A stretch of 29,965 bases of DNA from contig DJYC01000038.1 in NCBI GenBank assembly GCA_002448445.1, forward strand, positions 1 through 29,965, read 5' to 3'. Positions 8,053 through 15,960 of this stretch are shown one piece after another. Within the stretch, counting starts at the first letter, position 1. Each line of letters opens with the position of its first letter. The notes beneath the pieces are model-generated. The model was not told where the DNA came from, did no database searches, and saw only the letters and a program-made list of their open reading frames with translations. The DNA is from Treponema sp. UBA6988 (GTDB taxonomy: Bacteria > Spirochaetota > Spirochaetia > Treponematales > Treponemataceae). The translations under genes were made by a program, and so were the position numbers.

Positions 8053-8081
8053 ACTATATACTTTTTTGCATTTTATGTCAA
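8053..8081 (-). promoter_or_regulatory. strong sigma-70 promoter of tRNA-Phe
   Basis: On the minus strand, -35 TTGACA (8081-8076) is perfect, the spacer is 17 bases and the -10 is TATAGT (8058-8053). Transcription should start about 8046, a few bases before the mature tRNA 5' end at 8039. Confidence 0.85.
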
Positions 8082-8110
8082 TAGAACATGGCAAATTTTT
8101 CTTTTTTTTT

Positions 8111-8227
8111 GGAAAAAGTTGGATTTGGAAGGTGGGACGCAGAAAAAAAAGCAAGGAGGGACCCTTTAGGGAGGATTCCTTGATTTTTTTCGTTGCTGGG
8201 ACCCACATTCCAAATCCAACTTTTTCC
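8111..8227. repeat. 117-bp long palindromic element
   Basis: The ends are perfect 20-bp inverted repeats: GGAAAAAGTTGGATTTGGAA at 8111-8130 and its complement at 8208-8227. The inside continues as an imperfect palindrome (GTGGG, CAG, seven A against seven T, CAAGGA), ending in a small CCC-TTTA-GGG tip near 8162-8171. It lies between the tRNA-Phe promoter and the flgE terminator. It carries no start-codon-led gene of its own. It could be a MITE-like mobile element or a structured RNA. No target-site duplication is evident. Confidence 0.7.
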
Positions 8228-8237
8228 TTATAAGTAA

Positions 8238-8274
8238 ATAAAAAAAATGACCGGGCGAACATGCGCTCACCCGG
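8238..8274 (-). terminator. terminator of the flb-flg operon
   Basis: On the minus strand a ten-base-pair stem (CCGGGTGAGC / GTTCGCCCGG, two wobbles) with a GCAT tetraloop covers 8274-8251 and is followed by TCA and a run of eight T (8247-8240). It lies 71 bases past the flgE stop and should end the flagellar transcript. Confidence 0.85.
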
Positions 8275-8345
8275 CCGTTATGGACCTTTTTTTGCCAGAA
8301 ATGCTGCCCTAGGGCTGTATACATCCCCGGCTCAGTTTAGTCTAA

Positions 8346-9761
8346 TTACCTTTTAAGGTTGATGACTGTCTCAAGCATTGAGTCGCCAGTCTGGATTGTC
8401 TTTGCGTTTGACTCAAATCCGCGCTGGGTTACAATCATGTCCGTAAGCTGTTCTGTAAGGTCTACGTTTGACATTTCCAATGTACCTGCAAGGAATGAAC
8501 CCTTACCTGCAACACGTGCTGTACCAATGTCTGCCATACCAGAGTTGATTGATTCAGCAAACATTGTGTCGCCCTGCTTTTCAAGACCGCCCTGGTTTGT
8601 AAAGCTGGCCATTGCGAGCTGGCCGATTGTGCGTGTTGAACCGTTTGAGTATACACCTGTGATGATACCGTTCTGGTCAATCTTGAAGTTGTCAAGGTAG
8701 CCGAGCCTGTATCCGTCCTGGTAGAAACCTTTTGTTGAAGAAGAAGATGCACTCTGTGTGATTGTGTTTTCCATAGAGCCAATCTGTCCCAAGTCAAGGT
8801 TGAATGTCTGGCGGTAAACACCACCGTCTGCACCTTCGTTGCTGTCTGCTACGTTGAATGAAGCCTGCAAGACGATGTTTCCATTTGCATCCTGCGGAGT
8901 TTCGTTTCCAACGCTATCGCGAACTGAGCGGAGTGTTCCGTAGTTGTCAAAGAACAAGTCGTATGTTCTTGCAGCTTCACCGTCACCAGTGTCTGTTGTG
9001 CCCAAGCCTACGCGAGTTGCTGTGTCTACATCTGCTGCAGGATCAACGTTAATTGTAACTACCCAGTGGTTAGGATCACCGTCTGGAGACTTGCGGAAGT
9101 TCATCTGAAGCTGGTGTGACCTTCCGTATGAGTCGTAGATGTCCATTTCTGTAGACCAAGTGCCTTCCCTTCTCTGGGCTTCTGTTGCAGTTGCGTCATC
9201 GAATACAGGCATGTTCTTGTTAAGGTTGCACTTAAAGCGTACGTTTTCTGTTGCGTGTGGCGGGTCCTTCTGGCCTACAGGAATAACAAGGTCTGTAGGT
9301 GTTGCGGATGTCTGGAGAACAGACTCACCGCCTACCCTTTCTGCCATCCAACCCTGTACGCGGAGACCGTTTGCAGGATTTACCAAAGTGCCGTTTGCGT
9401 CTACACCGAATACACCAGCGCGTGTGTAGAAAGTCTGGTCGCCGTTCTTCATTACGAAGAAACCGTTACCCTGGATTGCAACGTCTGTTCCGATTCCTGT
9501 TGACTGGAGGTTACCCTGTGTGAATACAGTGTCAATGGAAGCAACGCTCATACCAAGACCAACTTCTTTAGGGTTAACGCCACCAACTTCTTCCTGTGGG
9601 CGGGCTGCGCCTGCAATCTGCTGGCTGATCATATCCTGGAAGTTAACACGGCCTCTCTTAAAGCCTGTCGTGTTTACGTTGGAAATATTGTTGCCAATTA
9701 CATCCATTCTTGTCTGGTGATTCTGCAAGCCGCTTACGCCGGCATAAAGTGATCTCATCAT
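8346..9761 (-). CDS. flgE: flagellar hook protein FlgE
   Basis: 471 residues. The N-terminal rod/hook signature is MRSLYAGVSGLQNHQTRMDVIGNNISNVNTTGFKR. The D1/D2 region holds FFVMKNGDQTFYTRAGVF. The C-terminal flagellar domain ends ...ELTDMIVTQRGFESNAKTIQTGDSMLETVINLKR. It polymerises to the hook joining motor and filament, in spirochaetes within the periplasm. Lys165 and Cys178 are both present; in the Treponema denticola hook these residues form the inter-subunit lysinoalanine cross-link. Two ATGs stand in tandem (9761 and 9758). A GAGG element lies 9 bases before the first, so either may be used. It is the last gene of the operon, 24 bases after flgD, followed by a strong terminator. Confidence 0.97.
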   Translation of the reverse strand: MMRSLYAGVSGLQNHQTRMDVIGNNISNVNTTGFKRGRVNFQDMISQQIAGAARPQEEVGGVNPKEVGLGMSVASIDTVFTQGNLQSTGIGTDVAIQGNGFFVMKNGDQTFYTRAGVFGVDANGTLVNPANGLRVQGWMAERVGGESVLQTSATPTDLVIPVGQKDPPHATENVRFKCNLNKNMPVFDDATATEAQRREGTWSTEMDIYDSYGRSHQLQMNFRKSPDGDPNHWVVTINVDPAADVDTATRVGLGTTDTGDGEAARTYDLFFDNYGTLRSVRDSVGNETPQDANGNIVLQASFNVADSNEGADGGVYRQTFNLDLGQIGSMENTITQSASSSSTKGFYQDGYRLGYLDNFKIDQNGIITGVYSNGSTRTIGQLAMASFTNQGGLEKQGDTMFAESINSGMADIGTARVAGKGSFLAGTLEMSNVDLTEQLTDMIVTQRGFESNAKTIQTGDSMLETVINLKR

Positions 9762-9785
9762 AATAGTTTACCTCGCCTTTTTATG

Positions 9786-10265
9786 TTAGTTGCCGTAAAC
9801 GGCCTGAATTTGTTTTAAGTCATAATACATGTTGCCAACCTTAACCTGCGGGTTTGGACCGCAAGAAACGGCTTCTACAACACCACCAGTAACACCGGCA
9901 TTTTCGCCAAGACTGATTTCTACGTTCTTGCCTATTACGTTAACAGCCTGGTCGCTTGTAAGCATTGTGTTCAGACGCTCAAAGTTGGCGTTCATGTTTG
10001 TAATCTGCTCCAACTGGCTGAACTGTGCCATCTGCGCAATAAACTGCGTGTTATCCATCGGGTCTGTAGGATCCTGGTTAGAAAGCTGCGTAATAAGAAG
10101 CTTCAAGAAATCATCCTTTCCAAGCTCGTGCTGGGTCTGCCTTCCGTTTACAGCCAGAGATTTGTTGTAAGTGTCAACCGCCATCTTGTTCATGGCGATT
10201 TCCTCCGGGCTCAATGTAGACTTAAAGCCTGCTGCCTGTAAGCTACCTGCGTTTTCCATGTCCAT
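9786..10265 (-). CDS. flgD: hook-assembly scaffold protein FlgD
   Basis: 159 residues. The conserved FlgD N-terminal core is obvious: LGKDDFLKLLITQLSNQDPTDPMDNTQFIAQMAQFSQLEQITNMN. A short C-terminal segment contains the IGKNVEI strand, but the Ig/tudor domains of enterobacterial FlgD (about 230 residues) are shortened, as in other spirochaetes. The protein caps the growing hook and lets FlgE subunits assemble. A good AGGAG lies 6 bases before the ATG. The gene sits 9 bases after fliK and 24 before flgE. Confidence 0.95.
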   Translation of the reverse strand: MDMENAGSLQAAGFKSTLSPEEIAMNKMAVDTYNKSLAVNGRQTQHELGKDDFLKLLITQLSNQDPTDPMDNTQFIAQMAQFSQLEQITNMNANFERLNTMLTSDQAVNVIGKNVEISLGENAGVTGGVVEAVSCGPNPQVKVGNMYYDLKQIQAVYGN

Positions 10266-10274
10266 TTATAACTC

Positions 10275-11708
10275 CTATGCTACAACGTCAATCTGATAAC
10301 CGCTTGACTTTGAGTAAGCTGCGGAACTTTCTGTTTCCTGTACGGAAGACTCTCCTGTAGAGGCAAGCTCTCCGTACGTCCTGTTTGACATAAACTCCTG
10401 CGCCATCTGATGCTGCTCCTGTCCAAAGGAACCGCTGTTGCCGCTCTGCGCAAGGTTCAATGTAAATCCGGCACTGTCAAAACCATTCTGCTGGAAAGCC
10501 TGCTTCAAGACATCCAAATTCTGCTTGAAGGCATCGTATGCTTCCTGGCTGTGAACAGTTATCTGCCCCGCTATTACTTTATCGGAAACTTCAAGGCTAA
10601 TCTTAACATTTCCGAGAGATTCGGGCTTCATTGTCATATTAATTGTGCCGGAATTGTTGTCGCGAAGAATAATGCTACCCGCTTTTACAAATTCAGGGGC
10701 ATTTTCCTGAATCTGCTGGCTTAGCATTGCCTGGAATGTGGAGCCTGTAGCCCCCGCACTCTGGTTGTTGCTGGCAAGAATGTTCTGCTGGGACTGGACA
10801 CGGGCGGCATCCGCATTAAGGAGCTGAACGTCATCCGACTTGGCAGAAACAGCCTGAATTGAGTCTTCCTTGAGCTCAAGGCCTTCTTCTTTTGTGTTCT
10901 GAACGGCAGTACGCTCGTCAACGATTGTAAATACGGAGTTGGAGGCCTTTGCTTCTGCAAGGGGCTTTACATCTTTTGATGTCTTTGATTCCTGCTTTTG
11001 TGATGAAAGGTTCTTGGAGGAATCCTTAAGAGCGTTTGCTGAAGTCCCTTCTGCATTTGCAGAGGCATTAGCATCACTTGCGGCAATAAGGGCTTCATTT
11101 GCCTGCTGCTCCATAAGGGGCTGTCCATTTTCTTGCACTTCTCCACCCTCAATTTTCGAAGCGGCAAGTTCCTGGACGGAAGAAGAAAGCTGGACTTCTT
11201 CGTTTTCCCCTGCAAGTGGAGCCAATACGGTTGAATCTTCCGCTACGGAGCTTGCTACAAGAGAGGCAGATTCTGCATCCAAGGGCTCTGCGGCCGTAAG
11301 GTCAAAGACCACTTCTATTGTATTTTCTTGTGAAGCAGAGGCATTTTCTTCCTTGCTGGCCTTTTCTGCAGGAACTGCACCGCTTTGGGAAAGGTCATTG
11401 CTTGCTTCTGCGGCAGAAGTAGATTCCTGCTGGCTTGAAGGAATAGCTTTATTTGTGTCTGAATTTTCTAGTGTTTTCTTAGAGGCATCTTTTTTGGAGA
11501 CTTTTTTGCCCTCTGAATATTCACGGGTCTTTTTTACCGATGAATTTTCTTCTGGCTGTACAAGTTCAGCCTTCTTTGCCTTGCCACTTTCGCTTACTGA
11601 CTTTAAGACGGATTCAAAAGAAGCTGAAGACTTCTGGCTCTTTTTGTTTGCAGTACTTTTTTCGCTTGCCGTATTCGCGGATGCAAACTGTACGTTTAGG
11701 GTCTGCAT
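10275..11708 (-). CDS. fliK: flagellar hook-length control protein FliK
   Basis: 477 residues from the preferred start MQTLNVQFAS. Residues to about 330 are Ser/Ala/Glu/Lys-rich low-complexity sequence, typical of the stretched ruler part. The C-terminal third holds the conserved Flg_hook domain (SGTINMTMKPESLGNVKISLEV ... IAGQITVHSQEAYDAFKQNL), which contacts FlhB to switch export from hook to filament. A longer reading from 11732 adds MFSGGITY, but those very codons contain the GGAGGT ribosome-binding site 10 bases before the ATG at 11708, so the shorter start is preferred. It lies between flbB and flgD in the hook operon. Confidence 0.93.
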   Translation of the reverse strand: MQTLNVQFASANTASEKSTANKKSQKSSASFESVLKSVSESGKAKKAELVQPEENSSVKKTREYSEGKKVSKKDASKKTLENSDTNKAIPSSQQESTSAAEASNDLSQSGAVPAEKASKEENASASQENTIEVVFDLTAAEPLDAESASLVASSVAEDSTVLAPLAGENEEVQLSSSVQELAASKIEGGEVQENGQPLMEQQANEALIAASDANASANAEGTSANALKDSSKNLSSQKQESKTSKDVKPLAEAKASNSVFTIVDERTAVQNTKEEGLELKEDSIQAVSAKSDDVQLLNADAARVQSQQNILASNNQSAGATGSTFQAMLSQQIQENAPEFVKAGSIILRDNNSGTINMTMKPESLGNVKISLEVSDKVIAGQITVHSQEAYDAFKQNLDVLKQAFQQNGFDSAGFTLNLAQSGNSGSFGQEQHQMAQEFMSNRTYGELASTGESSVQETESSAAYSKSSGYQIDVVA

Positions 11709-11793
11709 ATAGGTAATACCTCCGGAAAACACCGAAGATTTTACCTGTACAGGGCTTCACAAAGCCTTTGACTCGCGAAGCCTTTAGACTTGG

Positions 11794-12429
11794 CTATTCG
11801 TCAAGCGTCGTGGGCTTGCTCTGCATCTTGCGCATCAGCTGGCCTACCCTTTCTTTTGGCATAAGCTGCAGCCAATATGCTGTTGAAGAAGCCGTTCCAG
11901 ATGCCTGGGCATCTTCTTCCGCCTGACGCAAAACGTCAATAACCTGCTGATCCGGCATAGCCATAAGCTTTTCTACCGCCGCCTGGGGCTGCATACCAAC
12001 AAGCCACTGCACAATTTGTTCGGTGTTTCTCTTATTATCTTCGTACTTTTTTACCTGATTGTTGAATGTTTTTTCGCGTTCTTCCTGAGCTTTTTTCTGA
12101 TCTTCAAGCTCCTGGGCAACCTGGGTGTTGTTGTTCTCCGCAGTTACAACGTCATTTTCCCTCTTGTCGAGTTCTTCTGAGCGGATGTCCAATGCTTCAA
12201 GCCTCTTTGCAAAGCGGTCGTTGTCCAAATCCGCCTCTGCCATGTCCGAGGGAGATGAAGGTGCAGTACTAGTCTGCGGCTGCAGCCCCGCCAAACGGTA
12301 AACCGGGGCAAAAATCTTCTTGGCCTGGATTATGCCAAGGTAGTCAAACCAAAGCAACCCGAACAAAACGAGTATTATAATGAGAATTAACAGTAATATT
12401 GACTTTCCAAGTACTTTAGCCCGTGCCAC
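11794..12429 (-). CDS. flbB: periplasmic flagellar collar protein FlbB (MotE-like)
   Basis: About 211 residues from the GTG at 12429 (VARAKVLGKS...). One N-terminal membrane helix (SILLLILIIILVLFGLLWF) is followed by a Gln/Lys/Glu coiled coil (about 75-140) and a C-terminal MgtE-N/MotE-like helical domain (IVQWLVGMQPQAAVEKLMAM ... VIDVLRQAEEDA). This architecture and the place before fliK-flgD-flgE match spirochaetal FlbB, which forms the base of the motor collar that recruits stators. A TTG at 12468 would extend it by 13 residues but overlaps the probable promoter. The GTG has a good GAGGGG element 8 bases upstream. The alternative is a generic MotE-like protein. Confidence 0.8.
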   Translation of the reverse strand: MARAKVLGKSILLLILIIILVLFGLLWFDYLGIIQAKKIFAPVYRLAGLQPQTSTAPSSPSDMAEADLDNDRFAKRLEALDIRSEELDKRENDVVTAENNNTQVAQELEDQKKAQEEREKTFNNQVKKYEDNKRNTEQIVQWLVGMQPQAAVEKLMAMPDQQVIDVLRQAEEDAQASGTASSTAYWLQLMPKERVGQLMRKMQSKPTTLDE

Positions 12430-12458
12430 GATTAAAACCCCTCTAATATTTTTTAAAT

Positions 12459-12486
12459 CTATCGGCAAGTATTTAAAATAGTTTTA
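12459..12486 (-). promoter_or_regulatory. candidate sigma-28 (FliA-type) flagellar promoter
   Basis: On the minus strand TAAA (12486-12483), 16 bases, then GCCGATAG (12466-12459). The second box matches the sigma-28 -10 consensus GCCGATAA in seven of eight positions and the spacing is within one base of the usual 15. Transcription would start about 12451, some 22 bases before the GTG of flbB. No comparably good sigma-70 pair is present here. Confidence 0.65.
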
Positions 12487-12539
12487 GCTATTTTATTTTC
12501 GATTGCAATCATTGCTTAGCAGACTTTTGCAAATAAAAT

Positions 12540-12660
12540 CCTAGCCCCGATTGGAGCCGGCCGGAGGCGTCCGCTAGGACCGCGCGCCGTAAGGCGGGCA
12601 AGCGGCGCAAAGCGGGTCCCCACATGCCACTGCCCGTACCTGAGTGCGGGCACAGTATTA
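12540..12660 (+). repeat. GC-rich dispersed intergenic repeat (copy 2)
   Basis: Starts CCTAGCCCCGATTGGAGCC (12540-12558), the same head as the copies at 22946 and 29138. It continues as a very GC-rich stretch with several short inverted repeats (GCGCGCC, GGACCGC/GCGGGTCC) in the gene-free interval between hexokinase and flbB, whose remainder is AT-rich. No credible ORF. Confidence 0.6.
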
Positions 12661-12691
12661 AGGAAAAATACGCTCCGAAACCTTTATAAAG

Positions 12692-13987
12692 CTATTTTGC
12701 AATCAAACCGCCGATTGCACTTCCCAAAGTTATGTCGTTGTCTATGCTTACGATGTCATAGTAAAGGCCGCGTTTTTGGACAAGCAAGCTTTCCAGGAAG
12801 GCCTCTACCCTAGCGCGAACCTTGTAGGTCTTGTAGAAGGATGTTCCGTCGCACAAAAGGCAGACTGGACGTGTTGCATCTCTACCGGCACCACTTTTTA
12901 TTACGCATGCGGCGAGTATGGCTGATGCAAGGCGGGCACAGCGGTCTACGATGGCATCCAAAAGCTGGAAGAGGCGGGCATAGTCTTCTTCCGTGGCACT
13001 TTCCGCAGCTTTTGCGCCAAGTACAGATGCTGTGCTGTAGGGTGCGTGCAGAAAGGAGTCCATCTCTATCTGGGTAAGTTTGCTTATCTGAAGGAGAGAT
13101 TCGCTGAATTTCTTGCTAAAAAGGCCTTCCTGGGCGGCAGAATGGATTGCTTCGTAGGCAAGAGGTCCCATGTAGGCGCCGGAACACTGCTTTTCCATAA
13201 GGCCTGTACCCGGTTTTTCGCTCTTTGCGTCAAGGGCTTTGTCAAAGTCTGACTGGATTACATCTGCAAATTTTCCGCTTTCGCATACTATAATCTGCTT
13301 TTTAAGCCCCTTGTAGGCTGGATCTTCGCTCTGAATGTAGGCTCCGTTCATGCCTGTTCCAAGGATAAAGCCAACGTAGCTTGAGTAGCGCATTCCCTCT
13401 GCAACATCAGCAGCACCGGCTAAAAGGGCAGCAACAGTGTCATTAAGGAGGGAAACATGCAGCTTCTTTTTCCAGCCGTGTTCTGAAAGGGCCTTTACAA
13501 GTTCCTTTCCTATGTGGCTGCCTACAACTTCCGGTGCCTTTACTTCTTTTGAAAAGTTGATGAGTACACCGTCTCCGTCTTCTGTGATGGTCATTGGATA
13601 GGAGAAGCAAAAGCCAATTTTGTCTGACTTGTCCTTAAGGTGCTCAAGGTTTTCTGCAAATTTGTCAAAGAAGGCCTTTTTGGAAAGCTCACCCTCAGTT
13701 CCGGGCATCTTTGTCTTTTCCATAAAGTCTATGGAAGGCTTTCCCATGTTGTCAAAGGTAACAAGGCATGAGCGGAAATTTGTTCCACCGGCATCTATTA
13801 CTATAACGCTTTCCCCGGCCGGGCTTTTTGCAGGCGGGTTGCTGAATGTGCGGATCATGTCCTGTCCTGCGGGGCGGGAGCTAAGACCTTCGTCCATATC
13901 GTAAAGAAGCGCATCAATCACAGTATCAATATCCGTGTTAACCGGAAAATTATGCTTTGAAAGAAATGCGGCAACAGCTTTGTTCAT
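12692..13987 (-). CDS. hxk: hexokinase (eukaryotic-type fold)
   Basis: 431 residues of the hexokinase family (not the bacterial ROK or Glk type). Phosphate-1 motif VIDAGGTNFRSCLV (63-76), a sugar-binding region including GFCFSYPMT, catalytic Asp183 in SLLNDTVAALLAG, phosphate-2/adenosine motif GFILGTGMNGAYI (206-218), and a C-terminal CDGTSFYKT and TLGSAIGG. It phosphorylates glucose (possibly fructose/mannose) with ATP in the cytosol. Spirochaetes of the genus Treponema carry this type. The ATG has an AGAGG element 5 bases upstream and a sigma-70 promoter 36 bases upstream. It seems to be a single-gene unit flanked by repeat copies on both sides. Confidence 0.95.
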   Translation of the reverse strand: MNKAVAAFLSKHNFPVNTDIDTVIDALLYDMDEGLSSRPAGQDMIRTFSNPPAKSPAGESVIVIDAGGTNFRSCLVTFDNMGKPSIDFMEKTKMPGTEGELSKKAFFDKFAENLEHLKDKSDKIGFCFSYPMTITEDGDGVLINFSKEVKAPEVVGSHIGKELVKALSEHGWKKKLHVSLLNDTVAALLAGAADVAEGMRYSSYVGFILGTGMNGAYIQSEDPAYKGLKKQIIVCESGKFADVIQSDFDKALDAKSEKPGTGLMEKQCSGAYMGPLAYEAIHSAAQEGLFSKKFSESLLQISKLTQIEMDSFLHAPYSTASVLGAKAAESATEEDYARLFQLLDAIVDRCARLASAILAACVIKSGAGRDATRPVCLLCDGTSFYKTYKVRARVEAFLESLLVQKRGLYYDIVSIDNDITLGSAIGGLIAK

Positions 13988-14018
13988 ATTTTACCTCTGT
14001 AAATAGCTTTATTTGCTT

Positions 14019-14047
14019 ATTGTAACCATTCTGGGCTTAATTTTCAA
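14019..14047 (-). promoter_or_regulatory. sigma-70 promoter of hexokinase
   Basis: On the minus strand, -35 TTGAAA (14047-14042), a 17-base spacer and -10 TACAAT (14024-14019) lie 32 bases before the hexokinase ATG, leaving a leader of roughly 25 bases that contains the ribosome-binding site. Confidence 0.78.
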
Positions 14048-14084
14048 GTGTGGGCGGCAGATTTGCACAGAAATCAATTTTGTG

Positions 14085-14240
14085 TTCCGCTCTCAAGCAA
14101 AGCCGTAGCAGAACATTTCTTCGCCGTCGGAGAACTGTTCGTTACCGCAGGCAATGGAGCCGAAAGACGGAACCCCGCAAGGGCGGTGACGAAAAAGGCA
14201 TAGCAGTCGAATTAGCCAATGGGCTTTTGGTAGAGCAAGA
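14085..14240 (+). repeat. GC-rich dispersed intergenic repeat (copy 3)
   Basis: Shares with the 29138-29288 copy, in the same order: AATGGAGC (14153-14160), GGAACCCCGCAA (14169-14180), TCGAATTAGCCAAT (14207-14220) and, after the same 8-base gap, GGTAGAGCAA (14229-14238). It lies between the hexokinase promoter and the truA stop. The plus-strand ORF that reads through it is not supported by anything else. Confidence 0.65.
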
Positions 14241-14268
14241 AAAAGTTTCCGTCCGGGAAAATACCATC

Positions 14269-15045
14269 CTACACATGCCGCCTTACACCGTCAAACTTTA
14301 CCTGCCAGAGAAAAAGTCCGTCGGGGGGAGCCGTAACGCCTGCAAGCTTTCTGTCGTGGGCGTTGAGGATTTTTGCAAAGTCTTCTTTTGTGCCACCCTT
14401 CTGCTCAAGGCCAATCAGGGTTCCGGTAATGCTTCGAACCATTTTCCACAAAAAGGCGTTTGCTTCTATTTGAAAAACAAGGAGGTCTCCTTGCTGAAAA
14501 AAGTGGGCACCCTCTATGTAGCGAAAAGTGGAAAGGCTCTGGTCTCCGGCAGAGGCAAAGGATGCGCAGTCAAGCTCTCCGTGCAAGAGCGAGCACATTT
14601 GGTTCAGCGTGTCAAGGTTTGGAAGGTTTGGTATTGCCCACACGTAGCGGCTGTCGCGGGCAAGGGGAACTTTCTGCGGCAGAATAAAATACCTGTAGAC
14701 CCGGCTTGTTGCGTTAAAGCGGGAGTTAAATTCCGGGTCAACTTTCTTTGCGTCCATGATGCGGATGTCCCGTGGCAGGATTGAATTAAGGGCACGGATA
14801 TAGTTTTTTTCGGGAACAGAATCAACCGGCGAAATAAAATTTGCAGCCTGTCCCGCCGCATGAACACCGCTGTCTGTTCTGCCTGAACCGTACAGGGGAA
14901 TCTTTGCCTTTAGCATTTTTTGCAGGGCAAGTTCAATTTCTCCCTGAACGGTGCGCACGCAGTTTTCCCCTTCAGGACCGTCCTGCCGCTGCCAGCCGCA
15001 GAAATCGGTGCCGTCGTAGGAAATGGTAAGCAGAATGTTTGTCAT
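14269..15045 (-). CDS. truA: tRNA pseudouridine(38-40) synthase TruA
   Basis: 258 residues, normal family length. Begins NILLTISYDGTDFCGWQRQ. Catalytic Asp58 sits in YGSGRTDSGVHAAGQ, followed by INSILPRDIRI-like LNSILPRDIRIMDAK and the RVYRYFI strand. It converts uridines 38-40 of the anticodon arm to pseudouridine. It lies 7 bases behind the DUF2225 gene and is the last gene of the dxs-cdaA run. A dispersed repeat begins within 30 bases of its stop. Confidence 0.96.
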   Translation of the reverse strand: MTNILLTISYDGTDFCGWQRQDGPEGENCVRTVQGEIELALQKMLKAKIPLYGSGRTDSGVHAAGQAANFISPVDSVPEKNYIRALNSILPRDIRIMDAKKVDPEFNSRFNATSRVYRYFILPQKVPLARDSRYVWAIPNLPNLDTLNQMCSLLHGELDCASFASAGDQSLSTFRYIEGAHFFQQGDLLVFQIEANAFLWKMVRSITGTLIGLEQKGGTKEDFAKILNAHDRKLAGVTAPPDGLFLWQVKFDGVRRHV

Positions 15046-15052
15046 TCAGAAC

Positions 15053-15958
15053 TTAACCTTGGTCAGAGAATACGTTGCTGGAAGTTAGCTCTGCCGAAAT
15101 TTTATCGTACAGGTCTTTTGCTGTGTCAAGAAGTGGTCCCGGTTTTGCCTTGCTGGACTTACCAAGACCAAAGATTCTTGCAATGGCACGCTTGTATTCG
15201 TCAAGTTTTTTAAGGCGAAGCTCTCCATCCTGCCTCTGGCCGTAGCGGTATTCCAGAAGTCCACAGAGGTAGATTACTCCGTCGTAGCCGTAGTTTTTGT
15301 CCATGTCCGGGCCAAAGTTTTGTATGGGCTCGATTGATTCGATGCGACCTGTTTCGTTTATGAGCGTCTGCTGGTAGAAGAAAAGGGCCTTTCTGTAGAA
15401 GACCTGCGAGATGTAGTCATAGTTGTGGTCGGGGCATGCCTTGTCCAAGTCCTTGCAGAGCCATGCCAGGCGGAGCGAAATCATTGCCCTCTTGAAAGTT
15501 GGGGCATAGGCAATATCCACTTTTTCATAGCAGAGGAGTGCCAGATAGTACATGGCAGCTCCGTCGTAAAGGCTACGCACGTCGCGCAGGTTGTAGTAAG
15601 GGAATATTGTTTCCACTTCCTGCTTGCGGTGTTCCTCGTCCTCTTCTATGCGGGCAAGGCTGTCTGCATCCTTTATGTCCACAAAGTCCTTCCAGAAAAA
15701 GGCGGTGTGGCACTTGGGGCAGCAACCGATGTCATAAATAAGAGGATAAACGCGTCCAAACCTTTTGGAAGGCTCAAAGTTGCGGTGAAGTTCCTCCGTA
15801 AGATTTCCTGCTATCATACGGCCACCACCCTTGTGCATAACTTCCTGGTTAAAGGGCTTCTTGCATACAGGACACCTTACCTGCTCTTTTGCCCAGTAAG
15901 TGATAGCCGGCTTTTTTTCCGAATCGCTTTCATTCGAACCTGGAGTTCTACGTATCAT
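15053..15958 (-). CDS. DUF2225 family protein
   Basis: 301 residues, no signal peptide or membrane segment. Two zinc-knuckle-like pairs lie in the N-terminal part: CPVCKKPF (29-32) and IGCCPKCHTAFF (about 78-82). They are separated by the RFGRVYPLIYDI segment characteristic of DUF2225. The C-terminal two thirds are helical and TPR-like (AMYYLALLCYEKVDIAYAP..., YKRAIARIFGLG). Function unknown; a cytosolic zinc-binding scaffold is the most that can be said. It sits 2 bases after acpS and 7 before truA, so it is co-transcribed. Confidence 0.85.
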   Translation of the reverse strand: MIRRTPGSNESDSEKKPAITYWAKEQVRCPVCKKPFNQEVMHKGGGRMIAGNLTEELHRNFEPSKRFGRVYPLIYDIGCCPKCHTAFFWKDFVDIKDADSLARIEEDEEHRKQEVETIFPYYNLRDVRSLYDGAAMYYLALLCYEKVDIAYAPTFKRAMISLRLAWLCKDLDKACPDHNYDYISQVFYRKALFFYQQTLINETGRIESIEPIQNFGPDMDKNYGYDGVIYLCGLLEYRYGQRQDGELRLKKLDEYKRAIARIFGLGKSSKAKPGPLLDTAKDLYDKISAELTSSNVFSDQG

Positions 15959-15960
15959 TT

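Noticed and set aside
8005..8262. 85-codon minus-strand frame across the palindrome and tRNA
   Set aside because: It runs into the tRNA-Phe gene and is made largely of the palindromic element.
11753..11782. Terminator between flbB and fliK (GGCTTC/GAAGCC)
   Set aside because: Only a six-base stem and no T tract in the minus direction; more likely an internal operon structure or chance.
14050..14784. 244-codon plus-strand open frame
   Set aside because: Its first third is the dispersed GC-rich repeat and the rest is antisense to truA; basic, low-information translation.
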